64,000 nucleotides of DNA, taken from positions 1,660,569-1,724,568 of the forward strand of contig SCFE01000001.1 in assembly GCA_004352715.1 (NCBI GenBank). Reading direction: 5' to 3'. How positions within the stretch are numbered: the first letter of the stretch is position 1; each line of letters starts with the position of its first letter. This DNA is from Hofstenia miamia. Its lineage: Eukaryota; Xenacoelomorpha; Acoela. The notes under the pieces are model-generated. The model did no database searches and was not told the origin of the DNA. It worked only from the letters and a program-made list of their open reading frames with translations. Below are positions 1 to 8,079 of this stretch, in pieces. The position numbers and the translations under genes are program-made.

Positions 1-815
1 GCCGAGACTAGCGTAGACAATTACGTTGGCCGGCTGCTTGCCGATCTGCAACAAATTCATCTAACGATTTGCCACAACACCAATCAGTCCAGCATCCGGC
101 AAAAGAAAACCTTCAACAAAAAACTATATGGTGAGCCTCATAAACGTGGCGACAAGGTCTTTGCCTATCTACCCCGCATCGCAACCGATAGTCGCCAAGT
201 GCAAAAACTTGCTAACGATTGGCAAGGCCCATTCACAATCGAGAAAGTGCTTGACCACAATACATACACCTTAAACAACGGTAAGACGGTACACTTTCAA
301 AGGCTCAAGAGAGCCATAAAAGATATAGAACACGTTATTATAGACGATAATAATGAATTTACACTAGTAGATAACAGTGTCGATGTATATGAAAAGTACG
401 ATAATTTAACAAGTTTTTCTGAAGACGAATTTTCCGACACCGAGTATAATAGTGAAGTGATTACTGAGAGTCTANTCAAAGGCTCAAGAGAGCCATAAAA
501 GACATAGAGCACGTTATTATAGACGATAATAACGAATTTACATTAGTAGATAACGGTGTTGATATATACGAAAAATATGATAATTTAACAAGTTTTTCCG
601 AAGACGATTTTTCTGACACCAAGTACAATGGTGAAGTAACTACTGAGAATCTAGTACAACGTACGCTCCCCCCTAGAGGGGTGAGAACTACTTACGATCC
701 CAACATCTGGGATTTAAACCTTATAAATACATTTAGGAATGAAATCAACGAATCGCAAGAGGGAATCACCAGCTCCACCCACCCACTGCCGAGTACGAAG
801 GAGGATGGAGGGTAG
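1..815 (+). CDS. Pol polyprotein C-terminus (integrase C-terminal domain), partial
   Basis: The frame is open from base 1. It reads through a basic linker (residues about 40-57), the small-barrel start GDKVFAYLPR and the GPF motif KLANDWQGPFTIEKVLD. This is the C-terminal DNA-binding region typical of Ty3/gypsy and retroviral integrases, which join element cDNA to host DNA. The tail that follows is acidic and rich in Asp, Glu and Asn. At the single N (475) about 180 bp repeats with several per cent divergence (296-474 against 477-655), and the frame shifts across the join. I read this as two overlapping contig ends rather than a real duplication. Following the second copy, the frame continues through a segment containing NIWDLNLINTF to a TAG stop at 813-815. 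The catalytic core lies upstream of the window. Confidence 0.75.
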
Positions 816-1385
816 CGAACTTGGACGACATGCCTCACCTAGGCGTGGGAGACACGTTTCTCCACTTGCTGAGGCCCNNNNNNNNNNNNNNNNNNNNNNN
901 NNNNNNNNNNNNNNNNNNNGATTCCGTGTGGGCGACACGTTGCTCCACGACTCGGAGAGCCGCTAGCCATTACCGAGACGCCCACAACATCTCGCCCCTA
1001 CATGGAGAGACACGTTTCCCCATGTGCGCGAGAGGAGCTGGACCCACAAAACTTAAAAACTGTAAAATCTAGAGTACCTTTTGCGCCTTTACAACCTGTA
1101 CATACCCCCCACACGAGCGACTCGATAGCCCCTTCGACCTCGTCCCTAGCAACCTCTACCATTCGCTCACAGAAGAACAAAGAAAGAAGAAAGATGTCAA
1201 GAGTTGGCGACGAGACGCTCCACCTGTATTTCATCGCGACCAGGAGAGCTGTTGCTACCATCTGTGACAATATCTCGGACGAAACAAAAACCCAACTTCG
1301 TCACACCTATAACAGCCCCACCTCACAAGCTCCANTAGCAACCTCTACTATTCGCTCCCAGAAGAACGAAGAAAGAAAAAAGAAG
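816..1385 (+). other. Spacer between pol and the extra ORF, with repeated palindromes
   Basis: This stretch separates the pol stop (815) from the likely start of the large ORF (1386). It contains a 42-bp N gap (878-919) and three variants of an imperfect palindrome close to GGGCGACACGTTGCTCC (near 847, 930 and 1005). Around the single N at 1335 a segment of roughly 165 bp occurs twice (about 1149-1310 and 1336-1500), each with an ATG followed by codons for S-(R/K)-VGDETLH. The frame is open from 1002, but I consider 1002-1385 an assembly overlap plus leader, not a genuine N-terminal extension. Confidence 0.5.
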
Positions 1386-4300
1386 ATGTCAAAGGTTGGC
1401 GACGAAACGCTCCACCCCTACTTTATCGCAACAAGGAAAGCCGTCGCGACCATCCGCGACAATATCTCGGACGAAACGAAAAATCAACTCCGTCGAACAT
1501 ACAACGGCACCCACCTCACATGTTCCATTGACGCCATACCATTTGTGATAGATGCGTCGCGCAGACCGAAGATAAACACCATCATCGCCTACGATTCTCG
1601 GATGATGGAAGCCATGAGCCGCCTCTACTGGCGTAGCACGGTGCACACGTTTTTCGACGACGATTTCAACATTTTTTGCTTAAGTCAATTTTTAAACAAC
1701 GGGACGACCATCGACAGTTTCGAGTGCGTCAACATCGATTTTGCCAACCTCCTCGTCATATACTTTTTTAGAATCTCTGAAATTCAAGCTGATGACATCC
1801 TGGAGCACATTGAAATCGCATACCGTATTGCCAAAGTCGAGGGCATCCGCCTCATAATGATAGTCCGCGATGAATACGAGAATTCCCTACCAGAGGCGAT
1901 AGAAAATCTGCACTATCGAATGGAAAACTTCCTAGTTTTATACCGCAACGACTACAACGCCGTCTCGTCACGCTCCCCGAACGACTCGCCTATCACCAGG
2001 CTCATCTATACGGATCTCCTATTGTGCCAAAGAGTGCCTTCACATCGCTTAGCGGTAGACCAAAAACTAATCACTGATGTCTTGCTGCAAGCGCAAACGC
2101 TAGAGCTCATTGATCCCGATACCCCGTCCATCGTTACGGTAACAGACATGCGAGTCAGCTTCGCCTTCGCGCAAAGCGAACAACTCCTTAAAGAAATCCA
2201 CACCATCTGGTCCGACATCAAGGCTGACTTCAACTCTAATTCCGACTGGCCCAAACTCGATATTTCCAGTCCTTCAAAAGCATACCATTCATCCGTAGAA
2301 CGGACGCTGCGCGAAATCAGAGTATCATACAACAACCGAGACAACAAGAATTTCAAGGAGCGCCTCTTTGCCGAAAAGAACGTCCCTGACATCTTCTCCA
2401 GAGGAGCAGTATGGATTCTAGCAATCTACCTCACGAAGGAGCCACAGCTACAGCTACCGATGCTCCATGAAAAACGAACGGCATTAACCAAACTAACCAC
2501 CCATGAGATAGCCGTATGTCCACTGACGTGGAAGGTAAAGAACTGGCTCCTATACAAATGCAGCCTCCCATCGTCACCTGGCAAATCAAAACGCGCGATG
2601 GACAGATTCGAGAAATATTACGCCCGACTGGTGGGGGCGAGCAGCGTGGTAGGAAAGATGTCACCCATGCTAATCAGCAGCCGGCTTGGCATTTGTGCGT
2701 CGGACTTAAATATTTTCTCAGATACCGTAAAAAAGTACATGTGGGGAGCTACAGCCGAGACGAAATTCGCCATCTTCGCATCAGAAAACGCCCCGTTGAG
2801 CACGAGAAGGCTTATCGAAAGACTGCCAGGGTCGACACAAAGGTTCCGCGAACAAGCTCTCAAATTTGACGTGCAAGTCAAGAACGACCTCCTATTCAGC
2901 ACGCAACAAATGAAATACCCCGAGTGCGGCTACGACCAGTTCGCCGAGTCCGCCAGGCACGTAAGCAAAGAGGGAAAGATCATTCCCATTGTCATTTTCG
3001 ACCAAGTCATGAAGACGCCAGAACAATTCTTCCGAGAGGAAGAGCTGCTATCGTCATCCGCCGTGCAGATGTCCCCTCACATCCGTGATCTCATTGAACG
3101 CGTCAACCTAGAGAAGTTCGGAGGCACTGCCGTCTCCCCAAAGCCCACACCACAATGGTCGGTAACAGAGGACGAACGCATACTAATGATTGAGCGCGAT
3201 CCTAGCGAGTTCCTAGACGACCTAAGTGTCCAGCAAAGAGTGTTGACGGACAGTCGCGACAAGGATGTCCTCTCGCTAATGAAATGGTGCCTAACCGAAA
3301 TGTTCACCAAAGAAGAGCTGGTCATTCTGCAATCCCCAGGGCGACACGTTGCTCTGGATGTGGAATGCACCACTTCTCGCCCGCGCATCTCCAGTCGCCA
3401 GATCGAGCACCTACGGCAGAAAGGACTACGCACCACGTTTTGGGACACTATCAAAGGCGCTTGCATCAACTATCCTGTTACGATAGGTATGGCCACCCTA
3501 GCCGCCCCATCCACCTTCAGCGAGCTAGAAAGGAAAATCGAAACTACCAATCTCTTATGCGTCCCTCCGCCCACAATTGAAACGCCGCTAATTCAGCCCA
3601 AGTGGAAAGTCCGAAAGCCAAAGAAGAGGGTCGCTGGCCACCTAGCCGATAAACTAAACTTCGTCAGTAGCAAGTCCGAGGCCACGAAGGCTAGCCGAAC
3701 CGGGGAGTATAGAACACTGCGCGACAAGCTGATAGCAGGAGGGAACGCTGAACGCGTGTTTATCGACGGGAAACTTACGATCACCGACATCTTCATGCGC
3801 GGACGTCCAATCCACCAGCAGCTGCAAACCGTCCAGAAGCGATTATCCGCCTTACAGCCTCGCGTCTTAATTCTTTTCCAAGCGGCCGGTGATCTGATGT
3901 GGATCAATAATGTCGAGACAATCACCCGCTACTACGATGTCACGAAGCGGATAGAAATCATTACGATGATCCGGGCCAACGTTTCAGATCCAGAAGAGAT
4001 GACGCTGAACCAGGTCCAGGAGTATTGCTCCCTGTTCGTAGATCACGCCACCACCATGGGATCTCTCCGCCAGGTTTTTCTACACTTCTACCCGGACACA
4101 CAGATAAGTGCCGAAGACGCACACACCTCGGACACGGACGCCACGATGACGCTCATGATCGCGCTGAAAGGCTTAAGGCTCTACGAACGCTTCTACGACA
4201 CGTTCACCAGGCGACTAAATAATCTACGACGAAACTGTCCGGTCAGCGATCGACTGCCGAACATCAAGTTCCTCCGCTTAAAAGATGAGGTAGTCACCCA

Positions 4301-4442
4301 GAGGGAGGTGCTCATGCAGCTAACTCGCGAACCCCAGTACGCGGAAGTCACGAGCTGGGACAATGAACTCGCCGCAAGGATGATTGCAGCCACCCAAAGC
4401 ATCGTTTCCGGGCCGGCCCTCCAGTTGTTAGCCGAAAATTAA
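1386..4442 (+). CDS. Post-pol ORF of the LTR element with a C-terminal DEDDh-type exonuclease domain
   Basis: Intact ORF of 1018 codons from the ATG at 1386; the ATG at 1194 is its twin in the overlapping copy. Residues 1 to about 640 match no family I recognise and look like a soluble, mostly helical protein with no signal peptide or membrane segment. The C-terminal third carries the ordered motifs of the RNase T/DnaQ-like superfamily. Exo I is ALDVECT (D658, E660), followed by a hydrophobic strand YPVTIGMATL. Exo II is AAGDLMWI (D836), which resembles the HGxDxDxxWL motif of RNase D-type enzymes. Exo III is HTSDTDATMT (H913, D918), with the H-x4-D spacing of the DEDDh class. All four acidic metal ligands and the general-base His are therefore present, with an insertion of about 120 residues between Exo I and Exo II. 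The position where env would lie, between pol and the 3' LTR, suggests an element-encoded nuclease, but the function is inference. Confidence 0.7.
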   Translation: MSKVGDETLHPYFIATRKAVATIRDNISDETKNQLRRTYNGTHLTCSIDAIPFVIDASRRPKINTIIAYDSRMMEAMSRLYWRSTVHTFFDDDFNIFCLSQFLNNGTTIDSFECVNIDFANLLVIYFFRISEIQADDILEHIEIAYRIAKVEGIRLIMIVRDEYENSLPEAIENLHYRMENFLVLYRNDYNAVSSRSPNDSPITRLIYTDLLLCQRVPSHRLAVDQKLITDVLLQAQTLELIDPDTPSIVTVTDMRVSFAFAQSEQLLKEIHTIWSDIKADFNSNSDWPKLDISSPSKAYHSSVERTLREIRVSYNNRDNKNFKERLFAEKNVPDIFSRGAVWILAIYLTKEPQLQLPMLHEKRTALTKLTTHEIAVCPLTWKVKNWLLYKCSLPSSPGKSKRAMDRFEKYYARLVGASSVVGKMSPMLISSRLGICASDLNIFSDTVKKYMWGATAETKFAIFASENAPLSTRRLIERLPGSTQRFREQALKFDVQVKNDLLFSTQQMKYPECGYDQFAESARHVSKEGKIIPIVIFDQVMKTPEQFFREEELLSSSAVQMSPHIRDLIERVNLEKFGGTAVSPKPTPQWSVTEDERILMIERDPSEFLDDLSVQQRVLTDSRDKDVLSLMKWCLTEMFTKEELVILQSPGRHVALDVECTTSRPRISSRQIEHLRQKGLRTTFWDTIKGACINYPVTIGMATLAAPSTFSELERKIETTNLLCVPPPTIETPLIQPKWKVRKPKKRVAGHLADKLNFVSSKSEATKASRTGEYRTLRDKLIAGGNAERVFIDGKLTITDIFMRGRPIHQQLQTVQKRLSALQPRVLILFQAAGDLMWINNVETITRYYDVTKRIEIITMIRANVSDPEEMTLNQVQEYCSLFVDHATTMGSLRQVFLHFYPDTQISAEDAHTSDTDATMTLMIALKGLRLYERFYDTFTRRLNNLRRNCPVSDRLPNIKFLRLKDEVVTQREVLMQLTREPQYAEVTSWDNELAARMIAATQSIVSGPALQLLAEN

Positions 4443-4448
4443 TTTGAG

Positions 4449-4458
4449 CAAGGGGGGG
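4449..4458 (+). other. Polypurine tract next to the 3' LTR
   Basis: A purine run (AAGGGGGGGC) lies just after the ORF stop and 2 bases before the LTR start TGTAGAG. This is the expected place for plus-strand DNA priming during reverse transcription. Confidence 0.6.
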
Positions 4459-4706
4459 CGTGTAGAGTCGCTCGGGGAAATTTAGTGCCATTTATATCTT
4501 TTTATTTCGATCTAAATCAATTGTATTTTGACGTCACTATGACGTTCCTTTTTCGAGATTAGTTTTGTTGCTATCAGTTTTGTGTCCCCTCGTCGGTGCT
4601 TTGTTTTGCTCAAATTTAATTTACGAGGGAAAATTATTGCAGACATGTTAAACCACGTTGACTATCGATTAGTGTAAACAAAGACAGGTAAAAATGAATC
4701 TTTTTG

Positions 4707-4714
4707 TATAAAAA
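4707..4714 (+). promoter_or_regulatory. TATA box of the LTR promoter
   Basis: TATAAAAA lies in the middle of the LTR, about 240 bases before the AATAAA signal, as expected for the U3 promoter of an LTR element. Confidence 0.5.
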
Positions 4715-4947
4715 GTGAGAACACTGTAGCGAATGTTCAATAGACTTTGTCTACTCTTAACTATCGCTCTTACCGTTGTATCTTTTATTTACTTATTATT
4801 TTAAATGATAATTATTGCTTAAGATCGGCGACAATTCGGGAGTGCTTTCACTAGCACGGGGCGACAAGTTGCTCCTGGGGATCTTTCGATCTTTCCAGTC
4901 CGAACTGTGGTTCTTTAAGTTATGTATACGGCTACGCATAAGGAAAT

Positions 4948-4953
4948 AATAAA
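4948..4953 (+). terminator. Polyadenylation signal in the 3' LTR
   Basis: A perfect AATAAA lies 21 bases before the probable LTR end and would end the element transcript. Confidence 0.5.
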
Positions 4954-4980
4954 TCTCTCGTTAGTAGTTCAACACGTACA

Positions 4981-6430
4981 TGCACCTATAAGATCTAACA
5001 CTGTGATGATACCATGCCGTTGGCTAGCACGAATATCTGGCAATTACAGATTATTTAATAGTTAGCTGAGAGATAACAATGAAAATGAGAAGTAGGTTGT
5101 TTTTTTTGAATTGAGATAGAAATTAAACAAGTGAGACAGATAGGGTAGCACCAGTCAATAGGTTAAGCACTTTACTTCTGGAAGCTCCGCTTCGGCTGGA
5201 AGCCATAGGAATTGGTCATCTTGGTTCTTACCTAAAAGTAGTTCTGTTACTTGGATGAATTACCAATGTTACATCTGTAAATGTTATAAGTTCTAATCTA
5301 AGCTGTTTCTTGGAATCGTGGCTGCACTGAACACTAATTAAACCTTCTGCAGAGTCAATCGAGTTTCTAGCTAAGTCTCACCAGCCACCGATTCTACATT
5401 AGTATGCTAGCTCTTGTGATTATAAGCACTGTATAATGAATTCAATGGTTGGCAGGATGGTATTCCATCATCCTAAGCATAATATGTAATACATACTTCC
5501 AACTGTGGCTTTAACTAAATCAAATTATGCCTTGGTTATAAATTTCAATTCATTATTAATTTTTTACTGTCCTCAGTGGATTGTTTGTGGAAAACATGTG
5601 GTATTTGTGACACACTGATGCCATCAGTGGCCTATTGGTAGACCATTGGCAGCATCTGTAGCAACTTTTGTTATAAATAATCAGTGAGCTTGCAAATAAA
5701 ATGCACTTCATTATTTTAATTACTAGATCCTTTTAATATAAAGAAGGGAATTGTGAAAGGCATTTTTGACATTTTAAATTTGTGAAACATTATAATATAA
5801 TTGGTAAGTAAATTTTCAAAATAATTTATTCATGAATATTTGACACCCTGAAATTAACTGTTATATAAAAGTTACATTTGAGTAGAAGAGATTTTTCACA
5901 ATTTAAGAAAGTACTATTGTAGAATCACTGAGTTGAATCCAGTGAGAACTATGCCAGAGGACTTAATGTCAAGGCAGAAGGTCACTTAGCTGAACATTTA
6001 CTAGAGCAACAGTGATTATAACTAAGTAAAATAACACAATTTACAGATGCTTTGGTGTGTCTTATATACAATGTGTATTAATAATTTGTACAAACATACA
6101 AACAAATAGTCAATAGTAAAAATGAAAAGCACATGAGCTGGATGATACTAGAAAACATTACCTGCTAATGCTACACTGCTTCAAAATTGTACCTAATTTT
6201 AAAATTTTAAATTTTTTGCTAAATTTGGCAGATTTTTATGCTTATACTTATCATTTATAAACAAGACATTCACTCAAATTTTTAACAAATTTTTATTTTG
6301 AATATGCTCAACAGTATCTCAAAAATATTTTTTCCTTATTTTGGGGTTGTGTTTGTTTAAATAGCAATGTTTGAGCACATTAGTAAAATTTTATGGAATG
6401 CTTATAAAAGTAAATCCTGAAACAATTATG
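4981..6430. other. Non-coding DNA between the LTR element and the gene 5' region
   Basis: AT-rich sequence without an open frame of note. I see no splice-flanked exons, RNA genes or transposon ends. It is either intergenic DNA or distal promoter of the gene that starts at 7047. Confidence 0.4.
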
Positions 6431-6440
6431 GAAAACATGA

Positions 6441-6623
6441 AACAATGTTGTTATGACCTCAAAATATTGCTTTTTTATTCATCAAAAACAACCAAAAAGC
6501 AATTTAATGTGACATTGTTGAAGCAATGTTGTTTTGACTAATGAAATGTAACCATTTCAATGTTAAAACAACGTTGTTTTTGATATTAAAAATAACCACA
6601 TAGTAACACAAAACAATGTTGTT
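6441..6623. promoter_or_regulatory. Cluster of four AACAATGTTGTT-type palindromes upstream of the gene start
   Basis: Four near-identical 12-mers occur at 6441-6452 (AACAATGTTGTT), 6522-6533 (AGCAATGTTGTT), 6567-6578 (AACAACGTTGTT, a perfect palindrome) and 6612-6623 (AACAATGTTGTT). Most are followed by TTGAC or a close variant. They sit 420-600 bases upstream of the predicted start codon at 7047. Each half (AACAAT) resembles the core recognised by Sox HMG-box factors, so paired Sox-like sites are one reading. A decayed repeat element is another. Confidence 0.4.
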
Positions 6624-7024
6624 TTGACCTTAAATTGTTATTTGGAGGATTGGTATTATATTTAATGCAGAACCCTTCAATTGGTGTCTTTTATTAAACT
6701 TAATTATTTAGTCCAACAATTATTTGTTTCATTTTCATCAGTCTAAACATATACCATTTTTACAATTTATTGCTTCCTTTAATATTTTAACATCGACTTT
6801 GCTTAAATTTAAACGTCATTTGAAAGTTTTAGAATGCATTAAAATCTCAAATAATCGATATTTTTAAGAAATTTTTTCTATTAAAATTTTATCAATATTA
6901 ATTAACTTTTAACTCTGAAATGCTAATAGCATTACTTATTTGTTTGGGAAAATTTTGAAGGGACAGTTATAAATTGTGTTCATTTGCACCGCTTTGGAGT
7001 TTCAGTTTAATTGTTCAGAAAACA

Positions 7025-7039
7025 ATGAAAATGATGTAG
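7025..7039 (+). other. Short upstream ORF in the leader
   Basis: An ATG at 7025 opens a four-codon frame (MKMM) that stops at 7037-7039, seven bases before the predicted start codon at 7047. If the leader includes it, it could dampen initiation at the main ATG. Confidence 0.3.
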
Positions 7040-7046
7040 AACGAAA

Positions 7047-7097
7047 ATGTTCAAAAGCAGATTCATTTTTTTTATTTATTTATTGTTCTTAGCAAAT
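7047..7097 (+). CDS. Exon 1: signal peptide
   Basis: The ATG at 7047 opens 17 codons ([17 protein letters not shown]): a basic n-region and a strongly hydrophobic core. The next exon adds Ala-Glu, giving a good signal-peptidase site A-N-A|E. The exon ends at a consensus donor GTAAGT (7098-7103) in phase 0. The signal peptide is completed precisely by removing a 39-nt intron, which supports both the start and the splice. Too short to stand out as an ORF by itself. Confidence 0.8.
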
Positions 7098-8046
7098 GTA
7101 AGTTTTATTTTAATTTCAATTTACACTTTCATCTAGGCCGAATTTTCAAATATGGAAATTTCGGATGATGAAGATTCACAATCAGCTCTATCAGGATCAG
7201 GCAATGGCTCTGAAGAAATTTTAGAAAGTTATTATTTTTAATACTTGCAGCATTTTGAGCAGTTTTTAGGTGCTTCATATTCAATAGATCTAGACATTGC
7301 TTGGAAACCTGAATATAATGATCTCAATAATTTAAACACAGAGGCTGCGATTGGAGACGCTGTAAAAAAAACGAAGAGTGCCTTAGATAAATGTGATTTA
7401 ACTTCAAAAATTACGGTATTGCAACTAAAGAACGTGAAAGGTAGCACTGTCATTGTAATTTCAATTCCATCCGAGGAAGTTGATGTCAAGCTTAGAATCA
7501 AAACCTGCTTGATGGACTTGTTCGGTTCAGTTATAATCGATGATTTCGGTAATTTTTATTTAGTGCAATTTTTTTTAATTGCATTTGAATTAATACTGTA
7601 GAAAATTTGTTTAATTAAATAAAGGTTCCTAGGATTGTTCAATATTAGAAAATATCTCTCTTCCTAGAAACGTAGTAAATTCTATACTAGAAGAGGCGGA
7701 GGTGCAGATTAGGGATTTGGGAAAGTTTGGTTTGGGAATTCGAACATGAAAACTTAATTTTTTTCCTACTATATTGATTTGGGTATTTGGGAATTTCAAG
7801 ACGTTAATTATATATATTAATTATATAATTAGATTTTATCGATTAAAAATTGGAAAAGCTTGGGAGCTAGAAAATTTAAAATTGTTTAAACATATTATAC
7901 CGATTCAAAATTTGGGAAAGTTTGGAGTTTGGACATTTTGGCTTGGTAACTTGATAACTTGAAATTATTTCGATTCAAGTTAACAAACTCCCAAATTTTT
8001 AATAGATATATTATTAAACAATTTTAAGTTTATAATATATATATAT

Positions 8047-8079
<33 letters not shown>

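Larger units (their letters stand above)
1..4974 (+). mobile_element. Ty3/gypsy-like LTR retrotransposon, 3' portion
   Basis: The window opens inside an LTR retrotransposon whose 5' LTR, gag and most of pol lie off the left edge. In order it holds the integrase C-terminus, a spacer with a 42-bp N gap, a large additional ORF, a purine run (about 4449-4458) and a 3' LTR beginning TGTAGAG at 4461. The whole segment is clearly richer in GC than the surrounding DNA, so it looks like a relatively recent insertion. The long ORF is intact. Two single Ns (475, 1335) sit at contig joins with diverged overlapping copies on each side. The 5' target duplication cannot be checked because the left end is missing. 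The Ty3/gypsy assignment rests on the integrase C-terminus alone. Confidence 0.8.
4461..4974 (+). repeat. 3' LTR of the Ty3/gypsy-like element
   Basis: The LTR starts TGTAGAGTCGCTCGG directly after the polypurine tract and most likely ends at GTTCAACA (4974), so it is bounded by TGT and ACA. Inside it are a TATA box (TATAAAAA, 4707-4714), a near-palindrome GGGGCGACAAGTTGCTCC (about 4859-4876) and a polyadenylation signal AATAAA (4948-4953) 20-30 bases before the end. This is the usual U3-R-U5 order. The right border could lie a few bases later (CGTACA, 4980), because no second LTR is available to compare. Confidence 0.7.

Noticed and set aside
1002-1385. N-terminal extension and internal duplication of the retrotransposon ORF
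   Set aside because: The duplicated block straddles a single-N contig join, so the repeat is probably an assembly overlap; the true start is the ATG before S-K-VGDETLH.
7239-7241. In-frame TAA between the Ser-Gly segment and the SEA domain read as a pseudogene mutation or stop-codon readthrough
   Set aside because: A 42-nt GT-AG intron removes it and keeps the frame, and a second intron of similar size lies 90 bp upstream; a small intron is the simpler reading.
7228-7250. 23-nt intron using the acceptor TTGCAG
   Set aside because: It shifts the frame and gives TGA within three codons.
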